From assembly GCA_014377425.1 (NCBI GenBank), contig JACMPQ010000049.1, positions 1 to 64,000 on the forward strand: DNA of 64,000 bases, read 5' to 3'. This document shows positions 1 through 8,372 of this stretch, in pieces (position 1 is the stretch's first letter; each line of letters opens with the position of its first letter). This DNA comes from Microbacteriaceae bacterium. GTDB lineage: Bacteria; Actinomycetota; Actinomycetes; Actinomycetales; Microbacteriaceae. Both the position numbers and the translations under genes were made by a program. The notes below the pieces were generated by a model. The model had not been told where the DNA came from, searched no databases, and saw only the letters and a program-made list of their open reading frames with translations.

Positions 1-109
1 TAATACCGAGCTCCCGGGCGACCACGGAAACGGCCCGGCCAGTGTTAATGACGAGCTTTACGGCTTCGTCTTTGTACTCAGGAGTGAACTCCCGACGTGT
101 TCTTGCCAT
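1..109 (-). CDS. IS3-family transposase OrfA, N-terminal fragment (partial)
   Basis: Only the first 36 residues are present, beginning MARTRREFTPEYKDEAVKL and ending at the window edge inside ARELGI. This is the characteristic N-terminus of IS3-family OrfA, the helix-turn-helix protein that is joined to the OrfB integrase by programmed frameshifting to give the active transposase. An in-frame ATG at 118 is an alternative start. A weak purine-rich site (AAGAGAGA) precedes both. The frame is intact as far as it can be read, so nothing here shows decay. Whether the element is complete cannot be told from this window. Confidence 0.8.
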   Translation of the reverse strand, partial: MARTRREFTPEYKDEAVKLVINTGRAVSVVARELGI

Positions 110-152
110 GATGAACATTCTCTCTTGCGAGGTGTCCACCACACGGGGTCAA
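1..152 (-). mobile_element. End of an IS3-family insertion sequence (truncated by window edge)
   Basis: This is the 5' end of an insertion sequence that runs off the left edge. It carries the start of an IS3-type OrfA on the minus strand. Upstream of that start, around 131-152, is a stretch reading on the minus strand TTGACCCCGTGTGGTGGACA, which has the look of an IS3-group terminal inverted repeat. The exact outer boundary and any target-site duplication cannot be fixed because the other end is outside the window. Confidence 0.6.
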
Positions 153-374
153 GGCCAGCGCCGCGCGGCTGGTGTCAATACAACCCAGATGTACACCAAC
201 TGCGCATCCCCCCTGTAACCGCAGATCTGCCCTCAAGCATTCAGCCACGTCCCCAATGCTTTCGATGAACGCTCAGTCGGCCTCAAACGGGGAGTACCGA
301 ATCTGGGTCTCATCGGGGGCGCATTCCCAAGGAATGCCTGCCCGATTCCTGTAACGATTAAGAGAAAGTATGCA

Positions 375-776
375 ATGTCAAACATTGTGGAAACTGCTGT
401 TGGCGCCGGATCATTCACGACCCTTGTAGCTGCTGTGCAGGCTGCCGGACTCGTTGATACTCTGAGTGGCCCAGGCCCGTTCACCGTCTTCGCACCGACC
501 GATGAAGCTTTCGCGGCACTTCCCGCCGGCACCGTCGAGGCGTTGCTGGCAGACATCCCACAGCTCACGAAAATCCTCACCTATCACGTGGTTGCCGGCA
601 AGGTCATGGCAGCAGATGTTGCCGGCCTCACCAAGGCGACCACCGTTCAGGGCGGCGAACTGACTTTCGACACCAGCCATGGCGTGAAGGTCAACGGCGC
701 AAACATTGTTCAGGCTGACATCGAAGCCGACAACGGCGTTATCCACGTAGTCGACGCGGTCATTCTTCCCGCCTAA
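375..776 (+). CDS. Fasciclin (FAS1) domain protein
   Basis: This 133-residue protein is a single FAS1 domain. It has the two conserved FAS1 blocks: the [15 protein letters not shown] region near residues 36-51 and the YHVVAGKV stretch near 70-77, ending in a [12 protein letters not shown] motif. FAS1 domains generally mediate adhesion or surface interactions and are usually exported. Here no signal peptide or lipobox precedes the domain; it begins almost at once after the start Met. The start is supported by AGAGAAAG six bases upstream. An ATG at 370 is out of frame. It stands alone between the insertion sequence and a convergent gluconokinase gene, so context does not suggest a partner. Its role is unknown. 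Confidence 0.85.
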   Translation: MSNIVETAVGAGSFTTLVAAVQAAGLVDTLSGPGPFTVFAPTDEAFAALPAGTVEALLADIPQLTKILTYHVVAGKVMAADVAGLTKATTVQGGELTFDTSHGVKVNGANIVQADIEADNGVIHVVDAVILPA

Positions 777-790
777 CACCCCGTGGGGGT

Positions 791-825
791 TGTTGCCGTG
801 GCGTGCCTTCCACAACGCGGCAACA
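791..825. terminator. Possible hairpin between convergent genes
   Basis: TGTTGCCG (791-798) and CGGCAACA (818-825) are perfect 8-bp complementary arms. They lie 14 bases after the fasciclin stop and between two convergent genes. There is no clear T-run on either side, so termination is only a guess. Confidence 0.35.
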
Positions 826-950
826 GCCCCAAACGCCCGACGCGGTCACACGCCGGGTCGCCAACCTTATGTCCGGGGTATTGTGAACGGTCAACGGGCG
901 AGAGGTGCACCGAAGCAGCGCTAGACTCCTCTACTCCTCAAGCATGTCCC

Positions 951-1475
951 TCACGAGTCGGCCTTGGGGGCCACGGCAAGGCGGCCGCAAATGGCTGTGA
1001 CGAGCCCCTTCAGCTGCGGGTACTCGTCGATGATCACCGTAATTCCTGGTTCGTCCGAGTCAAGACGTTCGAGGGCGATCAGTTGCGACGAAAGCAATGC
1101 GGGAGGCATGAAGTGCCCGCGGCGCTGCCGAAGCCTGTTCTCCAACAGTTCCTGTGATGCATCGAGAAAAACGAATTGAGTGGCCGATGCCGCTGTCAGA
1201 ATCGCCTCGCGATAGCGACGCTTAAGCGCTGAGCAAGCCATTACCATTCCGGAGTCGCGGGACGAAACAAGCGCAGCTCCAACGTGGTCGAGCCAAGGCA
1301 TACGATCCGCGTCAGTGAGTGCCCGACCGGCGGCCATTTTTGCAACATTGGTGGCGGGATGCAGATTGTCAGCGTCGACAAACGGTAGGCCCAGCTCCTG
1401 AGCAAGGGCGGCAGAAACTGTCGATTTTCCGGAACCGCTGACGCCCATCACGACGAGTAGCGGATGCTGGTTCAT
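951..1475 (-). CDS. gntK: Gluconokinase (GntK/IdnK type)
   Basis: ATP-dependent kinase converting D-gluconate to 6-phosphogluconate, feeding the pentose phosphate pathway. At 174 residues it matches the usual size of the family. It has the P-loop GVSGSGKST at residues 11-19, the substrate-side DADNLHP motif at 34-40, CSALKRRYR at 81-89 and the LRQRRGHFMPP segment near 115-125. The chosen ATG has no Shine-Dalgarno sequence, but TACCGT sits exactly six bases upstream on the coding strand, fitting a leaderless transcript; an in-frame TTG at 1496 is the alternative. It probably completes the L-idonate route whose dehydrogenases are encoded at 12.6-14.5 kb. Confidence 0.92.
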   Translation of the reverse strand: MNQHPLLVVMGVSGSGKSTVSAALAQELGLPFVDADNLHPATNVAKMAAGRALTDADRMPWLDHVGAALVSSRDSGMVMACSALKRRYREAILTAASATQFVFLDASQELLENRLRQRRGHFMPPALLSSQLIALERLDSDEPGITVIIDEYPQLKGLVTAICGRLAVAPKADS

Positions 1476-1481
1476 TGGCAC

Positions 1482-1487
1482 ACGGTA
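1482..1487 (-). promoter_or_regulatory. Putative -10 element of a leaderless gntK promoter
   Basis: The minus strand reads TACCGT, followed by six bases and then the ATG of gntK, which has no Shine-Dalgarno sequence. The same spacing recurs before other SD-less genes in the window. Confidence 0.4.
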
Positions 1488-1682
1488 ACAGCACAATGCC
1501 TCGCGTGAACGCCAGCGGCCTGGGCACTACGCGTCCCGCGATTGCCTGTCAGTTGCTCAATTTCCCAAAGACGAATCATCCGAATTGCGTGAGGGAAAAC
1601 CAGTTTGAGAAGACGCCCTGATTAGGGGTCCCCGTGCCCGAAAATGGGTGGATACTTCTGTTTATCCAGTCAGGTAGACGGC

Positions 1683-1698
1683 GTTCGGTATTTCGAAC
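1683..1698. promoter_or_regulatory. Possible operator, inverted repeat GTTCG-N6-CGAAC
   Basis: GTTCG at 1683-1687 and CGAAC at 1694-1698 form a short dyad about 60 bases upstream of the lactonase start. The adjacent IclR regulator is the obvious candidate to bind here. The arms are short, so this could be chance. Confidence 0.3.
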
Positions 1699-1756
1699 AG
1701 CGCGTAGCCTTCGCAAGATCAACGTGGTTGGGTATTTATTACCAACGGAGGTAATT

Positions 1757-2701
1757 GTGGTCGCTCGTGTTCTCGAGATATCAGGTCTAAGTGGGCTGGT
1801 CCCCATCGGGGCTGATCTCGTGCTGTGCGCCACGGGAAGCACATGGGCGGAGGGGCCGGTGTGGTTGCCAGAAACCCAGTCGGTTCGATTTAGCGATATT
1901 CCCGGTGATCGAATTCTGGACTATTCAGAAACAACACAGAACCTCACGGTGTACGCGAGCAACGTCGAGTTCACCAACGGCCGCACCCTCGACCATGACG
2001 GAAGCGTTATTCAGTGCTCGCACGGGCTACGGCGTATTGAGCGCGACGATCACGGAATCATAACTCCCATCATTGACTCGTATAACGGGGTGCGGCTCAA
2101 CTCGCCGAATGACGTCATTGTTGCGGCCGATGGCAGCATTTGGTTCAGTGACCCGCCCTACGGCATCACCGTGCCAATCGAGGGACACCCCGGAGAACGG
2201 GAATACGGGGACCATTTCGTCTTTCGCCATGATCCACTCTCCGGCGAAACTCGACCTGCAGTCATCGATGTCGAAGAACCGAACGGTCTCGCTTTTTCCC
2301 CCGACGGCTCGCTGCTCTACGTTTCCGACACCTCGGCGGCATCACACCCTGAAGGCGGCGGAAATCACCATATTCGGGTTTATGACGTCGCCAACGGTCG
2401 ATGCAAGAACGGCCGAACCTTCGCCGTGATCGATGATGGTCTCTCCGACGGATTTCGAGTCGACCTTGCGGGAAACGTGTGGACCTCCAGCGCCACCGGC
2501 GTACTCGTCTTCTCGGCGGCCGGTATAAAGCTTGGAGACATTCCGGTGCCCGAAAAAGTGTCGAACGTCTGTTTCGGTGGGCCGGCTGGCACTGACCTCT
2601 ACATCACCGCATCCACCAGCCTCTACAAAATTCGCACCCTTACCCAGGACACCGCGATCGCAGCGCGATCCGCAGCACCTAGCCGGCGAGGAAGCCGATG
2701 A
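1757..2701 (+). CDS. SMP-30/gluconolactonase-family sugar lactonase
   Basis: Six-bladed beta-propeller of the SMP-30/gluconolactonase/LRE family, which hydrolyses sugar 1,4- or 1,5-lactones to aldonic acids using one divalent metal. Visible family motifs are TWAEGPVW with the metal Glu near residue 32, LNSPNDVIV near 114-122 and LYVSDTSA with the metal Asp near 191. I place the start at GTG 1757, because GGAGG at 1748-1752 lies five bases upstream. This gives 314 residues, normal for the family; the frame stays open upstream to 1634 but without a ribosome site. The stop overlaps the ATG of the IclR gene (ATGA), so the two are co-transcribed. With gluconokinase nearby, an aldonolactone is a reasonable substrate, but this is inference. 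Confidence 0.88.
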   Translation: MVARVLEISGLSGLVPIGADLVLCATGSTWAEGPVWLPETQSVRFSDIPGDRILDYSETTQNLTVYASNVEFTNGRTLDHDGSVIQCSHGLRRIERDDHGIITPIIDSYNGVRLNSPNDVIVAADGSIWFSDPPYGITVPIEGHPGEREYGDHFVFRHDPLSGETRPAVIDVEEPNGLAFSPDGSLLYVSDTSAASHPEGGGNHHIRVYDVANGRCKNGRTFAVIDDGLSDGFRVDLAGNVWTSSATGVLVFSAAGIKLGDIPVPEKVSNVCFGGPAGTDLYITASTSLYKIRTLTQDTAIAARSAAPSRRGSR

Positions 2702-3474
2702 GTGTCGCCGACATCAACTCTTACCGGGCAGAAAACTCTCCGGTTCCTGCGGTGCTTCGAGCCACCAAAATTCTCGAGGTGATGGCCCGCCACAACGGGC
2801 CGATGAGCAGCTCAGACATCGCCCGCGAAACTATGCTGGCGAAATCATCCGTCTCAAACCTGCTGGCGACTCTGCAAACCGCAGGAATGGCCCGACAGGT
2901 CTCTCGTGGATGGGTTCTTGGCTTTCGAGTACTTGAACTGGGTCAATCTGTCCTCTCCTCAACCGATCTCATCTCAGAGTTTCGTCGCAAGGTGGGGATG
3001 CTCGATATTCTCCGTGAGGAAACTGCGCTCATCGGTGTACTCGATGGCCTCGAAGTTCTCTACCTCGCTCGACACAACGGCAACCAACCCGTGCGACTTG
3101 CGATCGACATCGGACAACGACTTCCCGCCGTTGTTACCTCCCTCGGCAAAGCGATGCTGGCCTCACTTCCCGAAGACGAAATGCTCGATCGGCTTTCCAC
3201 GATTCGAGAAATGCCGCGACTTACCAACCACTCGTATCGCACGATGAGTGAGTTACGGGGCGATCTGGATGATATTCGCGTGCGCGGCTACTCCATTGAC
3301 GACCAGCAAAATACCTCGGGGATTACCTGTTTTGGAGTGGCAATTACCGGGCTCAACCAGCCAACGGCGGTGAGCTCGACCATGATCTCTCACCGCGCTA
3401 CCCCGCAGCTGCGCGATCGCCTCATTCTCGACCTTCGTTCACTCGCTCGGCAGCTCTCGCGAGTCGCCGCCTAG
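2698..3474 (+). CDS. IclR-family transcriptional regulator
   Basis: A 258-residue regulator with the IclR architecture: an N-terminal winged helix at about residues 18-80 (including SSSDIARETMLAKSSVSNLL) and a C-terminal effector-binding domain with the family's AMLASLP, RGYSIDDQQNTSGITCFG and GLN signatures. IclR proteins usually control a neighbouring catabolic operon in response to a small organic or sugar acid. It overlaps the upstream lactonase by four bases and lies 95 bases before the sugar ABC operon, so both are likely targets. A second IclR gene lies at 14.5 kb. Confidence 0.92.
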   Translation: MSVADINSYRAENSPVPAVLRATKILEVMARHNGPMSSSDIARETMLAKSSVSNLLATLQTAGMARQVSRGWVLGFRVLELGQSVLSSTDLISEFRRKVGMLDILREETALIGVLDGLEVLYLARHNGNQPVRLAIDIGQRLPAVVTSLGKAMLASLPEDEMLDRLSTIREMPRLTNHSYRTMSELRGDLDDIRVRGYSIDDQQNTSGITCFGVAITGLNQPTAVSSTMISHRATPQLRDRLILDLRSLARQLSRVAA

Positions 3475-3569
3475 ACGCGACTTTGCACGGCCCGCCAGTT
3501 CGATTCAGTCGGATTGCGTCACCGCTATGCCCCTAACATCCCGGACATATAGATGGAACTGGAAATTAG

Positions 3570-5072
3570 ATGATTCCGCTACTCGAAGTAAGAAATCTCG
3601 AGAAATCGTTTTTCGCGACCCGCGCGGCCAGCGATGTGAGCTTCGACGTTCACCAGGGCGAAATCGTCTCCCTACTCGGTGAAAACGGTGCTGGCAAATC
3701 CACAGTGATCAAAATGCTCGCCGGTGTCTACAAACCAGATAGGGGCTCAATGTCCCTATCGGGCGACGATCTGTCTAACGCGCAAACGCGCAAACGTGTG
3801 TCGTTTATTCACCAAAATCTCGGACTCATTGAGTGGATGACGGTGGCCGAAAACATCGCCCAGGTACTGGGGTATCCCCGGCGCCTGGGACTCATTGACC
3901 ACTCCGAGGTGCGTCGTCGGGCGAGCGAAGTGTTGAAGCTGGTGGGTGGCGGTATTGATCCGGATGCCCGAATCTTCGATCTGCCGCGAACCGAGCGCAG
4001 CCTGCTGGCAATCGCTCGCGGATTGGTGTCCAAGCCGAAATTGTTGGTTCTCGACGAGCCAACCGCATCTCTCCCGGCGGAAGACGTAGAACGACTGTTC
4101 ACGGTGTTGCGGCAGCTGCGCGACACCGGGGTGGGAATGATTTACGTCTCTCACCGCCTCGACGAGATTTACCAAATTTCCACTCGCACCGTGGTGATGA
4201 GAAGCGGGAAGGTCGTCGGTGACCGAGTGGTAAGCAACCTGAGTCACCGTGACCTCGTGGACCTGATCGTCGGGCATGACACCCGCAACCCCGCCTTCGA
4301 TGCACCACACCCGGAGGTTCGGCTGACGCTCGATCAGGTGGAGGTAGCGGGTGTGGGGCCGGTGTCGTTGACCGTGCAGCGCGGAGAAGTGGTGGCTCTC
4401 TGCGGGCTCCGCGGCGCGGGGCACGAACAAATCGGGCGAGCAATCGTCGGCGGTCGCCGGATCACTGCCGGCACGATGCTGCTTGACCAATCGTCTTTTA
4501 ACCCCAAGAATCCTCGGGTCGCGATCGCCGCTGGGGTGGGTTTTGCCACCTCCAATCGCGAAAGCGAGGCGGTCGGCGCCGGTCTGTCGGTTCGAGAAAA
4601 TCTTTTTCTCAATCCCGCAGTGTGGGGTCGAAAATTCTGGCAGTTTCGCGGGGCTCAGGCTGAGAAGGCCGCCGCTCAGCAGTACATCCGAGATTTTGGT
4701 ATTCGGCCAGCCGACCCAGAGCTGCCCTTGGACACCTTCTCGGGCGGTAACCAACAAAAGGTGATTCTTGCTCGCTGGTTCGGTGTCGGTCGAAAAGCGG
4801 TTGTGCTCGAAGAACCGACGATGGGCGTGGATGTTGGAGCTAAAGCCGATATTTACGCGTTGCTGCGAGACGCCACCCGAGATGGCACCGCTGCGGTGGT
4901 GGTCTCCACCGACATGGAAGAGGTCGTCGCGATTGCGCATCGCGCGATTGTTTTTGGTCGCGGCCGGGTCGTCGCCGAACTTTCCGGCAGCGATCTGACC
5001 ATCACTACGTTGATCGCGGCGGCCCCCGACCTTGATCGTCACCACTCAGCGCTCGAAGGGAGCTCCTCATGA
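3570..5072 (+). CDS. Sugar ABC transporter ATP-binding protein (RbsA/MglA type, two ATPase domains)
   Basis: Energises uptake of a sugar or polyol at the inner face of the membrane. The protein is 500 residues with two tandem ABC domains, as in RbsA. Domain 1 has Walker A GENGAGKST at 37-45 and Walker B LLVLDEPTAS near 158-167. Domain 2, from about residue 250, has a degenerate Walker A (GLRGAGHEQ) and a canonical signature FSGGNQQKVILAR near 390, the usual asymmetry of this subfamily. Its stop overlaps the start of the permease (ATGA). The start is preceded by GGAA about six bases upstream. The substrate cannot be read from the ATPase. Confidence 0.95.
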   Translation: MIPLLEVRNLEKSFFATRAASDVSFDVHQGEIVSLLGENGAGKSTVIKMLAGVYKPDRGSMSLSGDDLSNAQTRKRVSFIHQNLGLIEWMTVAENIAQVLGYPRRLGLIDHSEVRRRASEVLKLVGGGIDPDARIFDLPRTERSLLAIARGLVSKPKLLVLDEPTASLPAEDVERLFTVLRQLRDTGVGMIYVSHRLDEIYQISTRTVVMRSGKVVGDRVVSNLSHRDLVDLIVGHDTRNPAFDAPHPEVRLTLDQVEVAGVGPVSLTVQRGEVVALCGLRGAGHEQIGRAIVGGRRITAGTMLLDQSSFNPKNPRVAIAAGVGFATSNRESEAVGAGLSVRENLFLNPAVWGRKFWQFRGAQAEKAAAQQYIRDFGIRPADPELPLDTFSGGNQQKVILARWFGVGRKAVVLEEPTMGVDVGAKADIYALLRDATRDGTAAVVVSTDMEEVVAIAHRAIVFGRGRVVAELSGSDLTITTLIAAAPDLDRHHSALEGSSS

Positions 5073-6271
5073 CAATGAACACCTCACTGAAATCCACGGC
5101 CCTGGAGCCGCCGAGCTCGGCCCCCTGGTACCGCAAGCTCACCACGGTTTACGGAATGGTGCTGCTCACCGCCGTACTTTTCATTATTTTTGCAATCGCG
5201 CGACCGGATACCTTCGCAACCCTGCTTAACTTTCAGCTTCTGGCCTCGAACCAATCGACCCTCCTAATTCTTGCGATCGCGGTGACCGTACCCATGGTGG
5301 CCGGAAAAATCGACCTGTCTATTGGCTACGGAGTGGGACTCTGGCAGGTTATGGCGTTGCAGTGGCAGCTTGCAGGCATGGATTACCGTCTGGTGATTAT
5401 TCTCAGCCTCTGCGGTGGCGCGCTGACCGGACTCTTCAACGCATTGTTGGTGGAACTCGCGCAAGTGGATGCCTTCATCGCGACGTTGGCCACGGGCCAA
5501 GTCATCTACGCCATCACCTACTGGACGACCGGCGGCCGCCAAATAACCGACAACGCTGGGGTTCGTGCGAAGGCGTTTGACGACCTCTCGACCTGGTCTC
5601 TTGGTCCCATCCCCGGCGTCTTTATCATCGCTCTCGGGCTAGCAGTAGTTCTCTGGTTGATCTTGGAATTTCTGCCGGCCGGTCGCTATTTATACGCGGT
5701 TGGGGCGAATCCCCGCGCGGCCGAGCTCACGGGAATCAGTCGCCGCAAGTTCGTTGTCGGCGCAATGGTGGCCTCTGGCGTGCTGACCGCGGTCGCGGGT
5801 GTTCTTCTTGCTTCCAAGCAGGGCGGTGTCGCCCAGGCGAACATTGGTCCGGAATATCTTCTGCCCGCCCTCACCGCTGCCTTTTTGGGTTCAACAACCA
5901 TTCGGCCGGGACGCGTCAACGCTCTCGGCACGGTGCTCGGGGTTGTCATCGCAACCATTGGTATCTCTGGGCTGCAGCAGCTGATTCCCGGGCAGTTCTT
6001 TTTGGAACCGCTGTTCAACGGTCTCACTCTCGTGGCGGCGATCACCATCGCCTCCCTTGCCAGTCGCAGACGCGCCTCCCGCGCAGATGCTCCGGTGAGC
6101 GCAGGCGCTCCGACACCGGCAGCTCAAACCCCCGAATCGTTAGGCGTGCCACCTCGCACAGGTGATCACAGCACCCTCCCGGCGTTTGTGCCAATCGGCA
6201 CAGGCGTACCTCTCTCAGAAGAATCGCGCGACGACGACGCCGCGTCCTTCACTCACAGAAACGAGAACTGA
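5069..6271 (+). CDS. Sugar ABC transporter permease (RbsC family)
   Basis: Membrane channel of the importer, with multiple hydrophobic segments from residue 27 to about 330. It carries the BPD_transp_2 family features: AITVPMVAGKIDLSIG, the cytoplasmic-loop motif NPRAAELTGISRRKF (the contact with the ATPase), and PALTAAFLGSTTIRPGR. It overlaps the ATPase gene by four bases and ends two bases before the binding-protein gene, so the three form one transport unit. At 400 residues it is longer than typical RbsC proteins. The last 70 or so residues form a Pro/Ala/Ser/Thr-rich, probably disordered cytoplasmic tail after the last membrane helix. Confidence 0.93.
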   Translation: MTMNTSLKSTALEPPSSAPWYRKLTTVYGMVLLTAVLFIIFAIARPDTFATLLNFQLLASNQSTLLILAIAVTVPMVAGKIDLSIGYGVGLWQVMALQWQLAGMDYRLVIILSLCGGALTGLFNALLVELAQVDAFIATLATGQVIYAITYWTTGGRQITDNAGVRAKAFDDLSTWSLGPIPGVFIIALGLAVVLWLILEFLPAGRYLYAVGANPRAAELTGISRRKFVVGAMVASGVLTAVAGVLLASKQGGVAQANIGPEYLLPALTAAFLGSTTIRPGRVNALGTVLGVVIATIGISGLQQLIPGQFFLEPLFNGLTLVAAITIASLASRRRASRADAPVSAGAPTPAAQTPESLGVPPRTGDHSTLPAFVPIGTGVPLSEESRDDDAASFTHRNEN

Positions 6272-6273
6272 CC

Positions 6274-7467
6274 ATGAAGGTAACAACCACGGTTGGCCGG
6301 ATCGCATTCGCGACCCTTGCTGCCACTGCCCTCCTCGGGGTCTCCGCCTGCTCGAGCGGCAGCGTTTCGGGGGCAAGCGCCGGAGCAACGCCCGCCGCAG
6401 CAGCGACCACTGCCGCAGCATCCTCCGAATTCGCCTCGATCATTCCCCCTGGCGACATCGTTGCTGCCTCCAAAAAACTCGTTTCGGATTCCCTCTCGGC
6501 CTCCGCCGGTTTCACCCCACAGACCGACGGCCCCACAGCCCAAAAGCCGGGCGCGAAAATCGCCTATGTCGGCAGCGACCTCACCAACGGCGGTGTCAAC
6601 GCCGTCGCAACCGGGTTGAAAGAAGCCGCAACCGTGATGGGGTGGACTGTGAATGTATACGATGGTCAAGCATCCGCACAGGGGCGCACCGCGGCCATCA
6701 GCCAGGCCATCGCCGCGAAATCCGACGCCATCATCCTGGGCGGATCAGACCCGACGGAATCCGCTGCGTCGATCAAGCTGGCGACGGCAGCCGGCATTCC
6801 GGTTCTCGGCTGGCACGCCGGTGCGAGCACCGGCCCCGGCAACGGCCTGTTCACCAACGTAAGCACCGACCCGCTTAAGGTGTCACAGATCGCCGCAGCA
6901 TTCGCGGTGGCAGACTCCGATGGCAAAGCCGGCGTCGCAATCTTCACGGATGGCCAGTACGCCATCGCTGTGAAAAAGGCGCAAGCCATGAAGGCCTACA
7001 TCGAAGCCTGCCCGGGCTGCAAGGTCTTGAGCTACAACGACTCACCGATCGCCGATGCCAACACCCGGATGCCCGGGCTCATCTCCAACATGCTCCAGAA
7101 GGACGGTAAGAACCTTACCTACCTGCTCGCCATCAACGGTAACTACTTTGGCGGAGCGCAGCAGGCGTTGAAGGCCGCCAAGACCGACCCGGCTGGAACG
7201 CCCAAATCCGTTGCCGCCGGCGACGGTGACCCGGCCGAGTTCCAGCGGATCCGCAGCGTCGACTACCAGGCAGCGACCGTTGCCGAGCCGCTCATCCTCG
7301 AATCCTGGCAGCTCATCGACGAAATCAACCGCGCGTTCGCTGGCAAGCAGGGCTCGACCTTCGTGCCCGCACCGGGCCTGATCACGGTTAAGAACGTTCC
7401 GACCGGCGACGTGTTCGACCCCGCGAGCGGCTACCGCGACGTATTCAAAAAGGTCTGGGGCAAGTAA
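6274..7467 (+). CDS. Sugar ABC transporter substrate-binding lipoprotein
   Basis: Extracytoplasmic receptor of the importer. The N-terminus is a lipoprotein signal peptide with lipobox LGVSAC and lipidation Cys26. A low-complexity Ala/Thr/Ser linker (about residues 27-50) precedes a periplasmic-binding-protein fold of the type I (ribose-binding, Peripla_BP_4) class. Within it, KIAYVGSDLTNGGVNAVATG, AIAAKSDAIILGGSDP and PVLGWHAG are typical segments. It starts two bases after the permease stop and is followed by a strong hairpin. The ligand is not deducible from sequence alone; the neighbouring genes suggest a polyol, ketose or sugar acid. Confidence 0.93.
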   Translation: MKVTTTVGRIAFATLAATALLGVSACSSGSVSGASAGATPAAAATTAAASSEFASIIPPGDIVAASKKLVSDSLSASAGFTPQTDGPTAQKPGAKIAYVGSDLTNGGVNAVATGLKEAATVMGWTVNVYDGQASAQGRTAAISQAIAAKSDAIILGGSDPTESAASIKLATAAGIPVLGWHAGASTGPGNGLFTNVSTDPLKVSQIAAAFAVADSDGKAGVAIFTDGQYAIAVKKAQAMKAYIEACPGCKVLSYNDSPIADANTRMPGLISNMLQKDGKNLTYLLAINGNYFGGAQQALKAAKTDPAGTPKSVAAGDGDPAEFQRIRSVDYQAATVAEPLILESWQLIDEINRAFAGKQGSTFVPAPGLITVKNVPTGDVFDPASGYRDVFKKVWGK

Positions 7468-7481
7468 CCCACTACCCCCGC

Positions 7482-7512
7482 GCTGGGGCGAGCCCTTTTC
7501 GGTCGCCCCAGC
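7482..7512 (+). terminator. Hairpin after the substrate-binding protein gene
   Basis: GCTGGGGCGA (7482-7491) and TCGCCCCAGC (7503-7512) form a perfect 10-bp GC-rich stem with an 11-base loop, 14 bases after the stop. No T-tract follows. It may be a partial terminator or an mRNA-stabilising structure that raises binding-protein expression over the downstream enzymes. Confidence 0.5.
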
Positions 7513-7577
7513 ACGCAGTCGTCGCTTTTCACCCACCGGTAGGTATCCCGTCTCCGGTTTTCGATTGGACCCCTGTC

Positions 7578-8372
7578 TTGCGATTCGCTCGATTCTCCAC
7601 TCATAACGGCCCGCGTTTTGCGGAATGGCAAAACTCCCATTGGCAGTTTCTTGACGGCGAGATAGCCACCCGACTGACGCCGAACGGAGAACGCGTACCG
7701 ACCACGGCGCGGATGCTGGCTCCCTGTGATCCGCGTGTCATCGTCGGGATGGCACACAATGCCCTTCCCGAGGGTCGCTTTTTACCCCCGCAGGCGTTTC
7801 TCAAGTCTTCTCGCACCGTGATTGGGCCGGAGGATCCCATCTTCGTCAACCCCGACCTCGGCACGGTTAACGTCGAAACAGAACTTGCCATCGTCATTGG
7901 TCGTGCTGCCCGTAATCTGACTCGTGCCAACGCTCTGGATTCCGTCTTTGGTTACACCATCGGCAACGACGTGACGGCCGCTGATCAGGCGTCGGAAGAC
8001 ACTCTGTTGCTTCAGGCGAAAAATGGTGACGGGTATACTCCGCTCGGACCGTGGATCGAAACCTCCCTCAACAGCGTTGACGCCCTCACCATGCACGTGT
8101 TTGTTAACGGGGTGAAGGCGTCGACCGGGTCGACCTCCGAACTCGCCAACCTCGTGATCGATCAACTTATTCACGTCACCCGCTATCTGAGTCTGGGCCC
8201 GGGCGACATCATTCTCGGGGGGTGCCCCGGCTCGTTCGCCGCGGTACTTCCCGGTGATCGGGTTCGTCTGGAAATCGACGGCCTCGGGTATTTGCAAAAT
8301 TCGGTGCATAGTGCCGCGGCATCCGCCTCATCATCGACTGCGAAAGAAGATCACCATGGCTCTCAGCGCTGA
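7578..8372 (+). CDS. Fumarylacetoacetate hydrolase (FAH) family protein
   Basis: This 264-residue protein belongs to the FAH/2-keto-acid hydrolase family, which includes hydrolases, decarboxylases and sugar-acid dehydratases acting on 2-oxo acids. The metal-binding signature is visible: VNVETELAIVIG (Glu pair near residues 99-101), YTIGNDVTAADQ with the metal Asp near 128, and a C-terminal GPGDIILGGCPG segment. The TTG start is poorly supported by a ribosome site, but the sequence from it aligns with the usual N-terminal subdomain and the next ATG would remove it. It is the first enzyme gene after the transporter and overlaps the next gene by 17 bases. In a sugar-acid context a 2-keto-3-deoxy acid is a plausible substrate; this is inference. 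Confidence 0.85.
   Translation: MRFARFSTHNGPRFAEWQNSHWQFLDGEIATRLTPNGERVPTTARMLAPCDPRVIVGMAHNALPEGRFLPPQAFLKSSRTVIGPEDPIFVNPDLGTVNVETELAIVIGRAARNLTRANALDSVFGYTIGNDVTAADQASEDTLLLQAKNGDGYTPLGPWIETSLNSVDALTMHVFVNGVKASTGSTSELANLVIDQLIHVTRYLSLGPGDIILGGCPGSFAAVLPGDRVRLEIDGLGYLQNSVHSAAASASSSTAKEDHHGSQR

Noticed and set aside
411-815. Minus-strand open frame overlapping the fasciclin gene
   Set aside because: The plus-strand frame has the FAS1 motifs and a ribosome site; the antisense frame has neither.
3756-5045. Long open frame on the minus strand opposite the sugar ABC ATPase
   Set aside because: It lies wholly within a convincing RbsA-type gene on the plus strand, has low-complexity His/Arg/Gln-rich translation and no family motifs; a codon-bias shadow.
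8356-8372. Possible frameshift joining the FAH and isomerase genes
   Set aside because: The 17-base overlap leaves both proteins complete at normal family length, so it is an ordinary overlapping junction.
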